From assembly GCA_015680685.1 (NCBI GenBank), contig MNCI01023604.1:158268-222267 (forward strand): a stretch of DNA of 64,000 bases, in the 5' to 3' direction. Made by a program: the position numbers and the translations under genes. The notes under the pieces are model-generated. The model was given only the letters and a program-made list of their open reading frames with translations, was not told the DNA's origin and searched no databases. The DNA comes from Gnetum montanum. Its lineage: Eukaryota; Streptophyta; Gnetopsida; Gnetales; Gnetaceae. This document shows, in pieces, positions 24,124 through 35,639 of the stretch. Each line of letters opens with the position of its first letter. Position 1 is the first letter of the stretch.

Positions 24124-24141
24124 TTCCTGACAACGATGCCA
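24124..24141 (-). other. Primer-binding site of element D (tRNA-Asp type)
   Basis: On the plus strand TTCCTGACAACGATGCCA, one base from the 5' LTR. A plant tRNA-Asp 3' end reads TTCCCGGCAACGGCGCCA (recalled). The four differences are all C/T or G/A transitions, two of them at former CpG sites. tRNA-Asp priming is a known trait of Athila-type elements. Confidence 0.85.
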
Positions 24142-24142
24142 A

Positions 24143-25038
24143 TGATGAGTGGTGTAGTAATCCAACACCCAACAATACAAGTCACAGGTATTCATGCATG
24201 ACCAAATCATAATATGTGAATAAATCAATGTTAATATGCTAGCAATTAATTTAACTTTGAGACTACTATCTTCCAACATAGAGCTACTGAAGTCTATGTG
24301 TATGCTTTAGCTCACCATGAGGCATATGATATTTGATGTTGGTAGGCCATCATTACTACTAATAAACATAATGAGAATGAAAATGATTTGTAAATCTAAG
24401 TAAAATAGGTAAAAGAATCTATTTTAGTCTATGGAAATGAGCATCTATTCCTGATGTTCCATACACACCTTGAGCTTTATGTAACCACTATTGGGATACC
24501 AAGTGTACCACTACTTGGCATACCAAGAGATAGCACTACTAGGTTACCAAGAAATTATACTTAAGTGACTAAGATCAATTGTACTCATTTTTCTTGCTAA
24601 TAACAATAGTAGTAAAGTGCATGTAAAAATAAAACATTAACTAGAAAATAGTAATCATTAAGCTAAGTCAAAGTAGTAAACATTATTCTAAGTAACATGG
24701 TAAACTAGGAGAATGCTAAAATAGTGAGAAATAGCTAGATCTTTATTTTCAATCAGGCATGAACCCAAGTACAAGATGTTCAAATAAATATTTCATTCAC
24801 TAAGTCACACTACATTGTAAGCATTCACATTGCTAAGTGCTAGATTATGAAAATAAACTAATAGGGTCTAGTTACTAGTGGAATGAAACTTATGTGGATC
24901 TGTGCATCCAAGTATTGTATTTATAGGGCTGCATACATCTCAATATATTGTATCAATAATAACATAGCATGTGTTATGATATCAAATTTATGAGATCGTT
25001 GATGCAATATTGTTGACGGACAAAAATTAACATTATCA
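24143..25038 (-). repeat. 5' LTR of element D (896 bp)
   Basis: Starts TGATGAGTGGTG and ends ATTATCA on the plus strand. It is collinear with 14386-15292 along its length. Confidence 0.93.
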
Positions 25039-25043
25039 ATAGT

Positions 25044-27170
25044 CATGGGAGAGATGGTCATTCATGTTAACATGATGTGAAGGCTATTCAATTTTTAAAC
25101 TTTTTTTTACACCATTCTTGATATGTTTTTTATTTTCTTGAATATTTTATAACTTCTATATATTTTATTTTTTTATGTTCTTTTATGTATTTTTTTCTTT
25201 CATGGTTGTTTCATTCATCAGGAATCTTGAGTTTTTGTCATAGTTGCTACCACTCTTGGAAGTTCATTAATGCAGTATCTAAAGTTATGATTGATCATGA
25301 ATTGACCACATTTCATCTTGGGATTATGTCCTTGATTAAAAAATCAATTAATTTTCTAATGATATTAAGTAGTGAGTCCATGACATCCATCCATTCCACC
25401 CAACTCTATGAGGCTCTGCATCTTGGAAGCATGAAGTCCTTACTTAATTAAAACTTAATGTAATCTATGATCTTGTTACTTAATACACTTGGAATAGACC
25501 AAGTGAAAATGGACAAGGGTGTGACTTCAAGGAAATTTATCATCTATTATTCCCAATTTCTTTCTTGACTTTTATGACTTTCTTGATTGGTTCCTTACCA
25601 CTCCTAATGTCGACTATAACAAGAAGCATGTCTTTGCATGCTATGCTTTCCATGATTAAAAAAAAAAGAACTATGGGAATTCAAAGCATACCATTTAGAC
25701 AAAATACTATGCTAAAAGCACTAATTATGTGGTTGGAAACACTTGTTCCTCATGTCTGAAGGTACCCCTATAGCTAAGGTCCTTTCTATATTCCTGCTTC
25801 TTTTTTCTTCTTTTCTTAGAGTGGTGATTATTCTTTGAAGATTATCATGAATTCTTGATGGTTGATGGCTTTAGATATGGCCATGAAAGATTCTCATGAA
25901 TTCTCAATGGTTGGTGGGTCTAGATATGGCAATGTGAAGTCACCAAACATGGATGAGATTGGTCATAACTAAGGATGGGATAGTATTAGATCATCATAAT
26001 CATAAGTTCCACAAAGGACTTTATGTGATCTGATTAAGAGAATCTCTTATCACACACTCTCTCTTCCATCATTCTAAATTGATCATCGACCACTTCACTG
26101 CCTCTTATCATGATCAATTCATATGTCTATTATGGCATATGGCATAATCCTTCAATGATCTCTCACATGGATATAATTTTAAATTTCTGAAGACCATTAA
26201 TCATCCTTGGTGCCTATGAATTCCTTGGGATGAGAGCCTGCAAAGGCATTAAGGGCATAAGCCTACTTTTTGAAGGACCCAATTGCATAACCCTTGATCT
26301 TTTCAAGTCACGTTTTCTATACCTTAGTTATTTTTGCAATCATTATCACTTCACCTTCTAAATGTCTAGTTTTGCTTTCTTTTAGCATTAATTACTCATC
26401 CAGATCTAATCTAACTTCTCTTTTAATAAACTTGAAACCTTTCATATTATTGCCATCCTTCTATGCCTTTAGGCTTCCTTTAAGATCTTGATTCAATTTC
26501 ACACTCTTCCAAAATTTCTTATTTTCTTTATGTGAAAAATTGGCTTTGACAACTATGTTGACATATCCCCATTGATGCAATAGGATTCATCGATGTAGCT
26601 CTATTGGCACATTCCCATTGACATAGTGAGAAAAAACTATATATACCCATAACACTTAAACCAAAATTTCACCATTTTATCATAAATGCAAGAGGAATTT
26701 TTTGAAATTTTTAGAGCCCTAGGATCTTTCAAGCACCATAATTTTTAAGTCACTAACCTGATTCTACTCATTTTTTAACCAAAGATAAGCTTTTGATCGT
26801 GGGTGTCATAAACCTTTAGTCTTTTCTAGAAATTTTTCAAAATTTTTCCAACTCCCCAAGGTTTACCCATTATAATAATATTAAATTACTCATTCTATGT
26901 GGGTTAAAATTGACAAACAAACTTTGATAGCTAATAATTAAAATAATATTACCTACAAAGATCATAAAGAAGCCTAACTATAACATAATCTAATAAGAAG
27001 GGTATCCAAAGAACTAAGTGTTATAAAGGAAAAAGCTAATCATAGGTTACATTTTTATCACAAATGGTACAAAGGAGAGGAACAAAAGTTGGAAGGTCAT
27101 TCTAGCCTAGTGAAAAGTAACCTTGAGGAGGAATGAACTAGCAACAAAAATCATAGCAACCCAAAGAGAA
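25044..27170 (+). other. Long non-coding region of element A
   Basis: Collinear with 59080-61080 of element C, 34330-33600 (-) of B and parts of D and I. Shared landmarks are AGTGAGTCCATGACATCCATCC (about 25370), GGGAATTCAAAG (25676), the CCCAATTGCAT word (26279) and the AATTTTTNAGAGC word (26714). It is T-rich at its start. No ORF with protein similarity. Such strong conservation without coding suggests packaging, promoter or RNA-structure roles (inference). Confidence 0.65.
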
Positions 27171-29930
27171 AGAAATGAAAGTAACCCATACAACAGAATC
27201 TATTCAGGAGGAGCTCAAATTGGAATCTTTCCAATAGATTTCCATCACAAAGACTAACTAGTCTAGGCAAAATGAAGTTACTAGGCTAAGGTCTAATCTC
27301 AAAGTTATCCTCATGGAAACTTGCTTGGAGAAGATAAGGTCCAAGGAGGCTTAGAATTCCATTCTTCAAGAACTAAACTTTGGATCCTTCTTGGAGTTGA
27401 CACCTGAATATGTTCACCCAATTATAGGGGTCTCCCATATGTTTCATTCTCTCTACTAGTGAAGAATGGTACATGGGAGAGACCTACCTGTTCTAGAAAA
27501 ATTAACAAGGGGACACATTAGTAAAAATGAAGGACATCACTATCTCTAACTCAAATATGACCATCATGAAGGTCCTTGGTTTGCCCAACACTAGACCAAC
27601 GTTGGTGAAGATATTGATCAAAGTAGATCCCATTCTCAAAAAGGAATGAATCCATCATTGCTATGAAGTAGACCATAAGGAGCACAATGCACTCATAAAG
27701 GTAGAGCTTGCCTATCTCAAAATCGTGGTTTATCACTTGAAACCCACAATGAGGTCAAGTAAGATAATAGCCTTTTCCACTTATATGTGCATCATTCTAA
27801 GCAAAAAAATTCTATATCAACCTTCCTCAGCTTATCTATCTAAAGATAGATATGCACTTTAAGTAGAATGAAAAGGAAAGAAAGATACTTTCCTTTCTAT
27901 GCCTCATCAGAAAACTATGCAAAAGGGAAAGGATAGCACACTATGCTAATGACATGGTTTGTCATGATCTTATCACAACATGGTAGGAGATGATAAAAGA
28001 TAATACAATAGCCAAGTTACAAAAAGAGACTAGTTACCACCACCACCAACTATAGGAGAAACCATATCAAAGGCACTTGCAATTACATAAAGGCTCCAAA
28101 AACACTATGAGTAGAAATTATAGCATTAACAAGGCTCAAAAAGTGATGGGAAATCATCAATTTATTGTCTAGCCCTAAGTTATCTTAATGAGATTACTAG
28201 GACCATTAGTTGTTAGGACTAAAAAAATTGCCCCACTATTCCTAGCATAGATAAACCAAGTGCCCACGAGGTCAAATCCAAGTGCCCAAGAGGTCATAGT
28301 GCTCATCCCTAGATAAGAATTCTTAGAAATCTTAGGGAATGCTATGACTTTCTTTGTTAGGTTGAAGGAGGGTAAAGAGATGACCATATTGATTATGTAG
28401 CATAAAGACCAAGAGATAGCAATGGAAGTGGTGGTTGATAAGCTAGTTGAAGCCTCGAATGCTCATGCTATGGTTGTGTCAAACATTTTCACAATGGTTG
28501 ATGTCTAGACATTCGTAGGAGTAGGGAGTCATCGATTAAGCACTACCCAACATGAAGAAGTGTTGGAATGACTGATGGAAATTGGGAAACCACTTCTAGA
28601 TATTTTTGATCTTCTGAATGAAATCACTACTACCCAGTTAGAGTTCCTTTAGAGAAAGAATAAACTTCTCATTTTCAATTCCCAATTGAAAGTAGGCATC
28701 ACTAAGAATAAATGGTTGGCCACTGAGTTTGTAGAGTTGTGCGGCCATCTCTTTGACTCTACTATTCTTAGTCTAGGCCTTATAAGAAATTAAGCTTTTC
28801 AACAACTTTAGCACAAATTACACAAGGCTAAGAATGTGAAGAAGGTAATAGTCTTTGATGTATGCTTGTTGAAGGTTATGACATTCAACACTGACAAGAA
28901 CTTGTCACAAGTTTACAAAGAAAATTATCACCTAAGAAATGTTGAGCAACAAAAAGATTAGATGGTTGAATTTATTCACTAATAGTAGGAGTATCTAGCC
29001 AAGGTTAACCTTAACTTGAAGAGGTTTTTAATAGAAGATAGAAATTTCTTAATGAATGAAGTTTAAGCGCTTTACTAGAAAATGGCCATCAAGGTAGCCA
29101 CCTAGAAAAATAAGGTCCTAAAATTTGAGTAAGAATCATTATAGGAACCAATTTGGACTTCTCAAAAAAGCTAATGAAAAGGAAATACAATTGACCAAGG
29201 TCAACATGAATGAGGCTATTTAGCAACTCCAATAAAGAGGTGATGTGTGGTAGCCCATCTTTGATGGACTAAGCATGTACAACAAGGCCAAAATCCACTT
29301 AAAGGAGTTGTAGATTAAGGAGATGATAGAATATATGTAGCTTGACAACCTCTACTATGCAAACCTAACTATGATGATAGTGGAAAGACCAAGGATTGAA
29401 TTGGAGAAACAAGTGGTTAGTTCCTACCTCTTATAAGAGGTAGAATTCAAGCATCACACGGAGACAATGTAGCAGTTTGAGATAGCCAATGCAAAGTAGG
29501 AAGTTCTCAAGAGCAAATTCACTAATCAACAATCTATTGTTGAGAACCTAGTGAGAATGATGAATGACTACCATGAAGTATAGAACCTAGTAAAGATGTT
29601 CAACATTGAACATAAATAATTTACAACATGGTTTGTCAATGCAAAGGAGTTGTTTTCTTCAATGCTATGTTAGTGGGAAATCCCTATTCTAGGCCACATC
29701 GGTGAAGCCATGTGGACTACCTACAACCCACGTAATAAGAAAGAAAAAATGAAAGCATTACTAGATGCTTTCAAGCTTCCACTAGTAGTAGCAGTAGCAT
29801 CAAGTTAGCCTCAATGGCCTCAACCACCACTAGCACCAGAACTTGATGAAGGACCTTTAGTGGCATAGGAGCCTCATCTTTGGGAATTATTTAAGAATTC
29901 ACCCCATCTTTGGAAACTCTGTAATACCTG
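27170..29930 (+). pseudogene. Family-specific 3' ORF of element A
   Basis: Counterpart of 15480-18250 (-) in D. Early on EELKLESFQ...SRQNEVTRLRSNLKV (about 27208-27300) matches an EESKVECI...NLEV stretch in element C near 61320-61412. SFLCLIRKLCKRERIAHYAN (about 27890-27950) matches LLFSCLIRKLYRYTG in D. The rest is a long, stop-broken reading rich in Lys, Glu, Gln, Leu and Asn (for example HEEVLE, LLDIFDLLNEITTTQLEFL, NVEQQKD), which would be mostly coiled coil. It ends with a Ser-rich stretch near 29790. No transmembrane segment or catalytic motif seen, so an envelope role is not supported. Confidence 0.55.
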
Positions 29931-30121
29931 CTAAAATTTCTATGAAGTGTCCAATTTTTTTGTAATGGACACTAATTATTCTAATCCTATACAATTCAGA
30001 ACTTAGAGCTAGTAGAGTTAGTTAATTAGTCAGTCTATTTGTTTGGTAGTTAATAAATTTCATACTTCCCCAAATTTTGTAAGAAGCTCGATCCTACTTT
30101 TGTTAAATTGAGGAAAATTTT

Positions 30122-30140
30122 TTAGTTAGTTGTGGGGGTA
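30122..30140 (+). other. Polypurine tract of element A
   Basis: TTAGTTAGTTGTGGGGGTA directly before the LTR start TGATGAATC at 30141; the same motif as in D, G and I. Confidence 0.85.
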
Positions 30141-30735
30141 TGATGAATCATAATAAGTTAGGTTGCATCAATGGATATGCATTACTACAACCTTATCCAT
30201 GTATCTCCATTGATGCATTGTTACATGAATTGATGTAGATGCATCGATGTTAACAGAGGTAAAGCCTATATAAAGGTAGCTACCACCTATATTTAAGACA
30301 TCTTAAGTTGATAGTATAGTGAAGCCCTTGTAGTTTAGTTTCTCCAAAGTTAGAATATTTTTCTTCTAAGTGCCCATAGTGTGAATCAAATATATTGTAT
30401 GGTGCTTTATTGCCATGTACCTAAATGCATTCACTTGAATGGTAATAAATTCAAGATTTTTGATATGCATTGTAGTGCTTGGATTAGTTTAATATTTTCC
30501 ATTTTCACATTATTTTTAATGCACTTTACATTTATGATTTTAATTATTTAATATACTTAATCATAAATACATAAGTACAACTACTTTAAGCATAACATAT
30601 TACACTTGCTATTCTAGTAGTGGATATTTAGTATTCTTAGTAATGTCTTCTTTGTAATTTAGTAGTGTTGACATGAGTTTGGAATGTGTTGTCTTTGATT
30701 AAATCACAAAGCTATAGTGAGCTAGTTTCATTAGG
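30141..30735 (+). repeat. 3' LTR of element A, truncated (about 595 bp)
   Basis: Starts TGATGAATCATAATAAG. U3 has several CATCAATG/CATTGATG words, then TATA-like CCTATATAAAGG at about 30266-30277, and TTAGAATATTTTTCTTCTAAGTGCCCA at 30349, which matches the U3/R region of the LTR at 52001 (TTAGAATATTTTCTAAGTGCCCA). Relative to the other family LTRs about 200 bases of U5 are missing; RT of element N starts here instead. Confidence 0.82.
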
Positions 30736-30744
30736 GTTTTTGCC

Positions 30745-31480
30745 TACATAGAATGGATGTCCAACATAGTGGTAGTTCCCAAAAAGAATGGGAGTATCTA
30801 TATTTACATCAACTTCTGAGACCTAAATAAGGCAACCATCGAGGATGACTTTCCTTTTCCTAGTATTAATTAACTTATTGATACTATGGTCAAGCATGTC
30901 TTATTGTCCTTCATGGATAGATTCTTAGGATATAACCAAATTAGGATCAACCTATAACATCAACTTTGCATGACCTTCATGACATATATCTTTAGTGATA
31001 ACATGTTAGTTTTGCTTAATGATTACATAGATGATATAGCTATTAAGTCCAAAGTGAACAACAACCATGCACATAACCTAGACCTTGTACTTAAGTGATG
31101 CCTTAAGTATGAGCTTAAGATTAATCCTAAGAAGTATGTTTTCAATGTCAAGACTGGTAAGATGCTTGGATTTGGAGTGTCTAAAGTAGAAATATGTGTC
31201 AATCCTAATAAGGTTAAGGTGATATCCAAATTAGTAGTGCCAACTAACCTTAAGGATCTTCAAGAATTACAAGGTAGATTATAATTTATCCATAGGTTTA
31301 TTGAAAGGCTTAAAAATATGTTACAACCCATGAAACACATAAGAAAGGATTCCACTATGAGTGGATAGCTCAATGCCAAGAATCCATTGAAAACCTTAAT
31401 CAAGAGTTGCCACAACTGCTACTAGTCTATCCTCTACAAGAGGGTAAACTATTTTACACCTACCTTGTCAACCATCACAA
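30745..31480 (+). pseudogene. Reverse transcriptase fragment of another gypsy lineage (element N)
   Basis: Begins WMSNIVVVPKKNGSIYIYINF, then LNKATIEDDFPFPSINQLID and LLSFMDRFLGYNQIRI. It then skips the middle of the palm and resumes at the catalytic box YIDDIAIKSK (Tyr-Ile-Asp-Asp at 31024-31035). Next come LKINPKKYVFNVKTGKMLGFGVS, NPNKVKVISKL and LQELQGRL, the start of the connection. A frameshift near 31360 leads to WIAQCQESIENL (C-terminal linker). The VPKK, YxDDxxxKS and GKxLGF pattern fits the Tat/Retand type, a lineage distinct from A/C. It is cut at the left by the LTR of A and at the right by the LTR-like L. Confidence 0.82.
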
Positions 31481-32584
31481 CCTTTTGTGTCTCTTTTAGG
31501 CCTTTCAGTAATATTGCAAATCTTACACAAATCTACATATCGTGATACAAAATTCACATGTTCTGCTAATTGTTATCAATGATAGTCTATGTGTACTTCT
31601 TATCCTCATGTAACCTTTGTAAACACATGTATTATTTGACTTGTTTCATTATACTTTTTGAGTTGTGGTTGTAGAATAATCTTGAAGTCATCACAAGGAT
31701 GTGATCCATCATAAAAGGTGAGTCACCAAGTAACCTCACTATGTAAAACTTGGTTAACATGCTCGATCTTATCAACAGTGTTCAACTCACACCACTCTGT
31801 TACACCTCCCAATCCATAACCCCACAACCAAATTGTAAAATTCCTTACCTTACTAACAATGAAAACCAATGACTAACTCATGCATTATGGCCATGTGACA
31901 TCTACTCCATCATGCTTTGTCAACCAAGTTCACTAAATGCAACACATTGCATTCAGTGAGAAAACAAAAATTCAGCTTTATTAACAAAATCAAATGAAAG
32001 TTTCACTTCCACAAAGGAAGAAAAGAAAAAAGGATGGAGTGTCAAGTGGTCAAAGAAACCTATTATCAAGTGTTAATTTCTCCAAACATCATTGAGAAAC
32101 CATTAGTCTAAGCAAGAATCATGAAGACCTGTTCAAATTAGCAAGCATGTAACTACCATATCATAGCCAATATGTCAACATTTGGAATTCTTTGCTAGCT
32201 CATATGAGCATTCTCCAATAACCAATGCAACCATTATCTCATCCCAAAATCTCAACATTTTATTGCAATCTTATTTCATCATCATAAGAACTTCTTAACA
32301 TGATTTGATAGCTATAGAGTTAAGTTTGGATAGGAAGCATTGGTAATAAACCTATAAGAGTGTTTCATATTCTTTGTTAATGAAGTTAATCGTAAAAAAA
32401 TCAATAAAGAGAGGTCAATGAAACACCTCAAGGAAAATTCATGTGGCAATATAAAATCTCATAGCCAAAATCCTTGTTGTAATTTGGTGAAAATATAAAG
32501 TAGACACAATTGCCTTGTTTTCCACAAAAATCCTATATTGTGACCTTGTATCAATAATTTCAAGAGGATTTTCAATGTAAAAAT

Positions 32585-32900
32585 GAGATTTTTAGCCCAC
32601 AAGCTACAAATCCCATACACCTCAGCTTGTGTAGGTTAAGTATGCTTCATAGGCTATAAATGTCATGTATTCTAGCTTGTGGAAGGCTAAAGAATGTTCC
32701 AGAAGCCGTATGCGAGCTTGCAAAGGCTAAAAATACTCCACAAGCTATGAAATTTGACATTTTTATCTCACATGATGGGCATCTCAGGTACACATGATGG
32801 GTAGCATGTGAGGTCAGCATGTGCAATTTAAAATTTAGTTACACAATTCCACACACTAGCCATTGTGTGGGAGTAGCATATGGCTCTTGGGCTTTTAGCC
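32585..32900. repeat. Imperfect U3 repeats in element L
   Basis: About three roughly 45-base units built on AGCTTGTG...AGGCTAAA (32620-32760), then CACATGATGGGTAGCATGTG-type repeats (32770-32830). Confidence 0.6.
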
Positions 32901-33434
32901 CACATGATACACTTTGATTAAGAAGCCATTTATAATATTCAAAATTTTAATAAATGCAAGAATTATAGATTCATAGCCTATAAATGCTAGATTTAAAGCC
33001 ATTTTTGGCATCCTTTTTAGTATTTTTTGCAGAGATCACTTAATAGAGATCAAGAGAGCTTTTGTAGTAGATTCTAGCAACATTTTTACAGTACCAATGA
33101 GACTAATTTCTAAGAGAAGTCTTGGGAGCAAGAATTCACAAATGAGAAAATCAAAATAAGAAGAAAGTATAGATTCTATGTATGACACACTCTACTAACT
33201 GCATCAGATTACAATAGACAAATTAATTTCTTAGGCTTTAAAGGCTTGATTTTTATTTTTAGAACCATTTCTTATATTCATTAATATCCATTATTTAATA
33301 TAAGATTCACAAGTCTTCTTATTTGATGATATTATCCTATTATTCTATGTTCTCTTAAATTTTGTGCTTTCAAAATTCTTTTACATTATTTTATTATAAT
33401 TATTACAATTTATCCACATTTACATAAAATCAAT

Positions 33435-33505
33435 AATAGACTTTTCAAGTCCCTGGGTGATCGGCAAGATCATTCAAGATACTTAGGATCCTTTTTGAGG
33501 CCCAT
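33435..33505 (+). repeat. K/L-type conserved leader block
   Basis: Contains CAAGTCCCTGGGTGATC, AAGATCATTC, TACTTAGGATCC and GAGGCCC; the inverse of the block at 5480-5570. Confidence 0.55.
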
Positions 33506-34339
33506 GAATCCGTGAGTTAAACTATCTCACATAGGATCTCTTGGTTTTCCACCCCCAAAGTATAGAACATCACCAAAGATTACTCATCATTCCAAAGAAA
33601 GAAGAAAAGAGAAGTAAAAAATGAACAAGGCCTTAGTTAAAGGGTTGCCTTCAAGCATTGGTAACATGTCTTTCTAGCCCCATAACCAGTGCTTGTAGCC
33701 AATTATTATGTCTAAGAGGTGTGCTTTGAATTCCCATAGTTATTTTTGTTGTGTGTTTCTTTGAATGGAAACCACACGATGCAAAGACATCACTTCTTAT
33801 TTATTGGTGGATGTAGGAATGATGAGGAATCAATGGCAATACTCATGAAACTCCAAATGGTAGATGGGTACAAAAGGTGATAAATCTTTTTGAAGCCACA
33901 TTCTTGTTCATCCACTTGATTCATTCCAAGTCTAGAAAGTACCAAGGTCACAAGTCATTATAAGTTATTATGAATAAGGAACCTCATATTTCTGAAACAA
34001 GGAAATACCATAGAAGTGTGTGGAATGGATGGATGACATGAACTCACTACCTAATATCATGAGAAACCCAGAGTTCCATTAATTAACATTAAAATTCTAG
34101 GATGAACTCTAGTCATTTGTAATCAAATAAATAATACAATATAATAAACCATCATCAGTTAGTAGATGCTCAGTACCAAAGTCCTGATGGTAATAAAGAA
34201 AAAGAAGACACATAAAAAAATCCAAATAAGGTAAAATATATATAGAAAAAATTGTAAAATATTCAATAAAATAAGAAAAATATAAAAATGATGTAAAATA
34301 AAAAGTTAAAAAAATAAGGAGTCACTCATGTAATTACTA

Positions 34340-35630
34340 TCATGGATGACCATCTCCCCCATAATTGAGTTGAAAGGCAAAGATACAAAAGATTGAGCAT
34401 GCATGATGATTAGCTAAGGCATTCTTTCCATTGGTTGTTTTTGGTTCAAGGAAGTGTTTAAGTTGTTTTTTGTTGACTAGAAGTCCTTTACTTGGGCTAT
34501 TAGGATGACATATCATCACATGGGAAAGTTTCATATATGATGTAAGGATCCTTTCATAATGTTTGAAATTTGGTACATTGAGGTACATGCATGGGGTTCC
34601 AGTAGAGAACCTTATCTCTTGGTTGAAATGTTACTTTCTATGTCTTAAGGTCATGATGATGTTTGTTATGTGCCTTATGTAGTTCATTCAATGATAGGGC
34701 TAATAATCTATTGTCATCTAGTATGTTGAGGTTCATCAATCTTTCTCTTTGAACTAGACTTAAGTCCAAGTCAAGGTTACAAGCTAATGGAAGAGTATGG
34801 ATCTTAGCATGGATGGCAAGTGTTGGGAGTTTTTTGTACACTAGCTCATAGGGAGTCTAACTAATAGAAAGTTTCCACATTGAACAATAAGTCCAAAGAG
34901 CATAGTTGTGTTTGTTTCTCTAGTTCTTCCTATATTTACTAACTGTTCATGTTAGAATTTTAGTAAATTTTCTATTGGTGACCTCTGCTTGACCATTGGC
35001 TTGGGTGTAGTATGGAGTTAATTTATGTTCAAACCCCAAGCATTGCATGAACTTTAAAAAAGGGGTACCTATAAAATGTGTTTCATTATCAATAATTAGT
35101 TCTTGTGGCATACCAAACCTATTAACAACATTTTTTTGTATAAACCATGCCATCATAGAGGATGAACAATCAGCGACAATGATGACTTTAGGCATGGTAT
35201 AGTAGTTAACAACCATGATGATGTAGGTCTTTCCATTAGACATAGGATTTATGAGCCCTATGAAATCAACCCCCTAAAGATCAAAACATTATAGTGGTTG
35301 GAACCACTATTGCAGTGCTTCCATGCAAACAATCATCCCTCCATCATGTTGGCATTGGTCACAAGAAAAAAAGAAGAAATGAACATCCTAGAAGATTATG
35401 GGCTAATAATATCTTACCATGAGGATCTTAATGGTCAACCTTCTCCTAGCATAGTGGCCCCCACAAGGGTATTCATGTGCATCCTCAAGGACTCAAATTT
35501 GATTTGCATTAGGGACATATCATCAAACAAGGTCATCTGTGCAACTTTTTTGGATGTTGTCCTTGATCTTCATGAAGTGTTTGGCCTGATGAAGAAACTG
35601 TTGCTTCTTATTATTATTCCACTCCTATGA
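34340..35630 (-). pseudogene. Integrase of element B
   Basis: Zinc-binding N-terminus: HEYPCGGHYARRRLTIKILM then FFFSCDQCQ (about 35530-35420). Core (open at 35243-34947): VVNYYTMPKV (first Asp changed to Asn), LIIDNETHFIGTPFLKFMQC with the second Asp kept, then YYTQANGQAEVTNRKFTKI with the Glu. The C-terminal part (34841-34638) has YKKLPTLAIHAKIHTLPLAC and DLDLSLVQRERLMNLNILDD, then VLYWNPMHVPQCTKF. The last 82 residues end FQLNYGGDGHP. No chromodomain is visible, as expected for the Athila/Tat group. Confidence 0.85.
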
Positions 35631-35639
35631 CATCTCTTG

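Larger units (their letters stand above)
14386..25038 (-). mobile_element. Element D: full-length non-autonomous gypsy element nested in A
   Basis: It is 10,653 bp long with LTRs at both ends, a 5-bp duplication, a primer site next to the right (5') LTR and a polypurine tract next to the left (3') LTR, so it is transcribed on the minus strand. Internal order: gag (about 23950-21700), protease (21700-20900), a short unassigned stretch, the long non-coding region (20560-18300), then the 3' ORF (18250-15480). No RT, RNase H or integrase is visible anywhere. It keeps the family's LTRs, primer site, tract and 3' ORF, so trans-mobilisation by a complete relative is the simplest reading. The two LTRs differ at about 15 of the first 90 aligned bases (by eye), so the insertion is old; the host element A must be older. 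Confidence 0.93.
25039..30735 (+). mobile_element. Element A, 3' segment: non-coding region, 3' ORF, polypurine tract and LTR
   Basis: Resumes after the second ATAGT (25039-25043) with CATGGGAGAGATGGTCATTC, matching element C at 59078. It then runs through the non-coding region (to about 27170), the 3' ORF (27170-29930), the polypurine tract and the 3' LTR (30141 on). Together with 10346-14385 this gives about 9.7 kb of one element. Confidence 0.88.
31490..33590 (+). mobile_element. Element L: LTR and leader remnant related to element K
   Basis: Non-coding. A TATA-like CCTATAAATGCTAG lies at about 32979 and a K-type leader block at 33435-33505 marks the LTR/leader boundary, so most of the region is LTR. 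The left end is not resolved. U3 holds imperfect repeats (32580-32900). Only about 150 bases of internal sequence follow before element B. No target duplication was identified. Confidence 0.45.
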
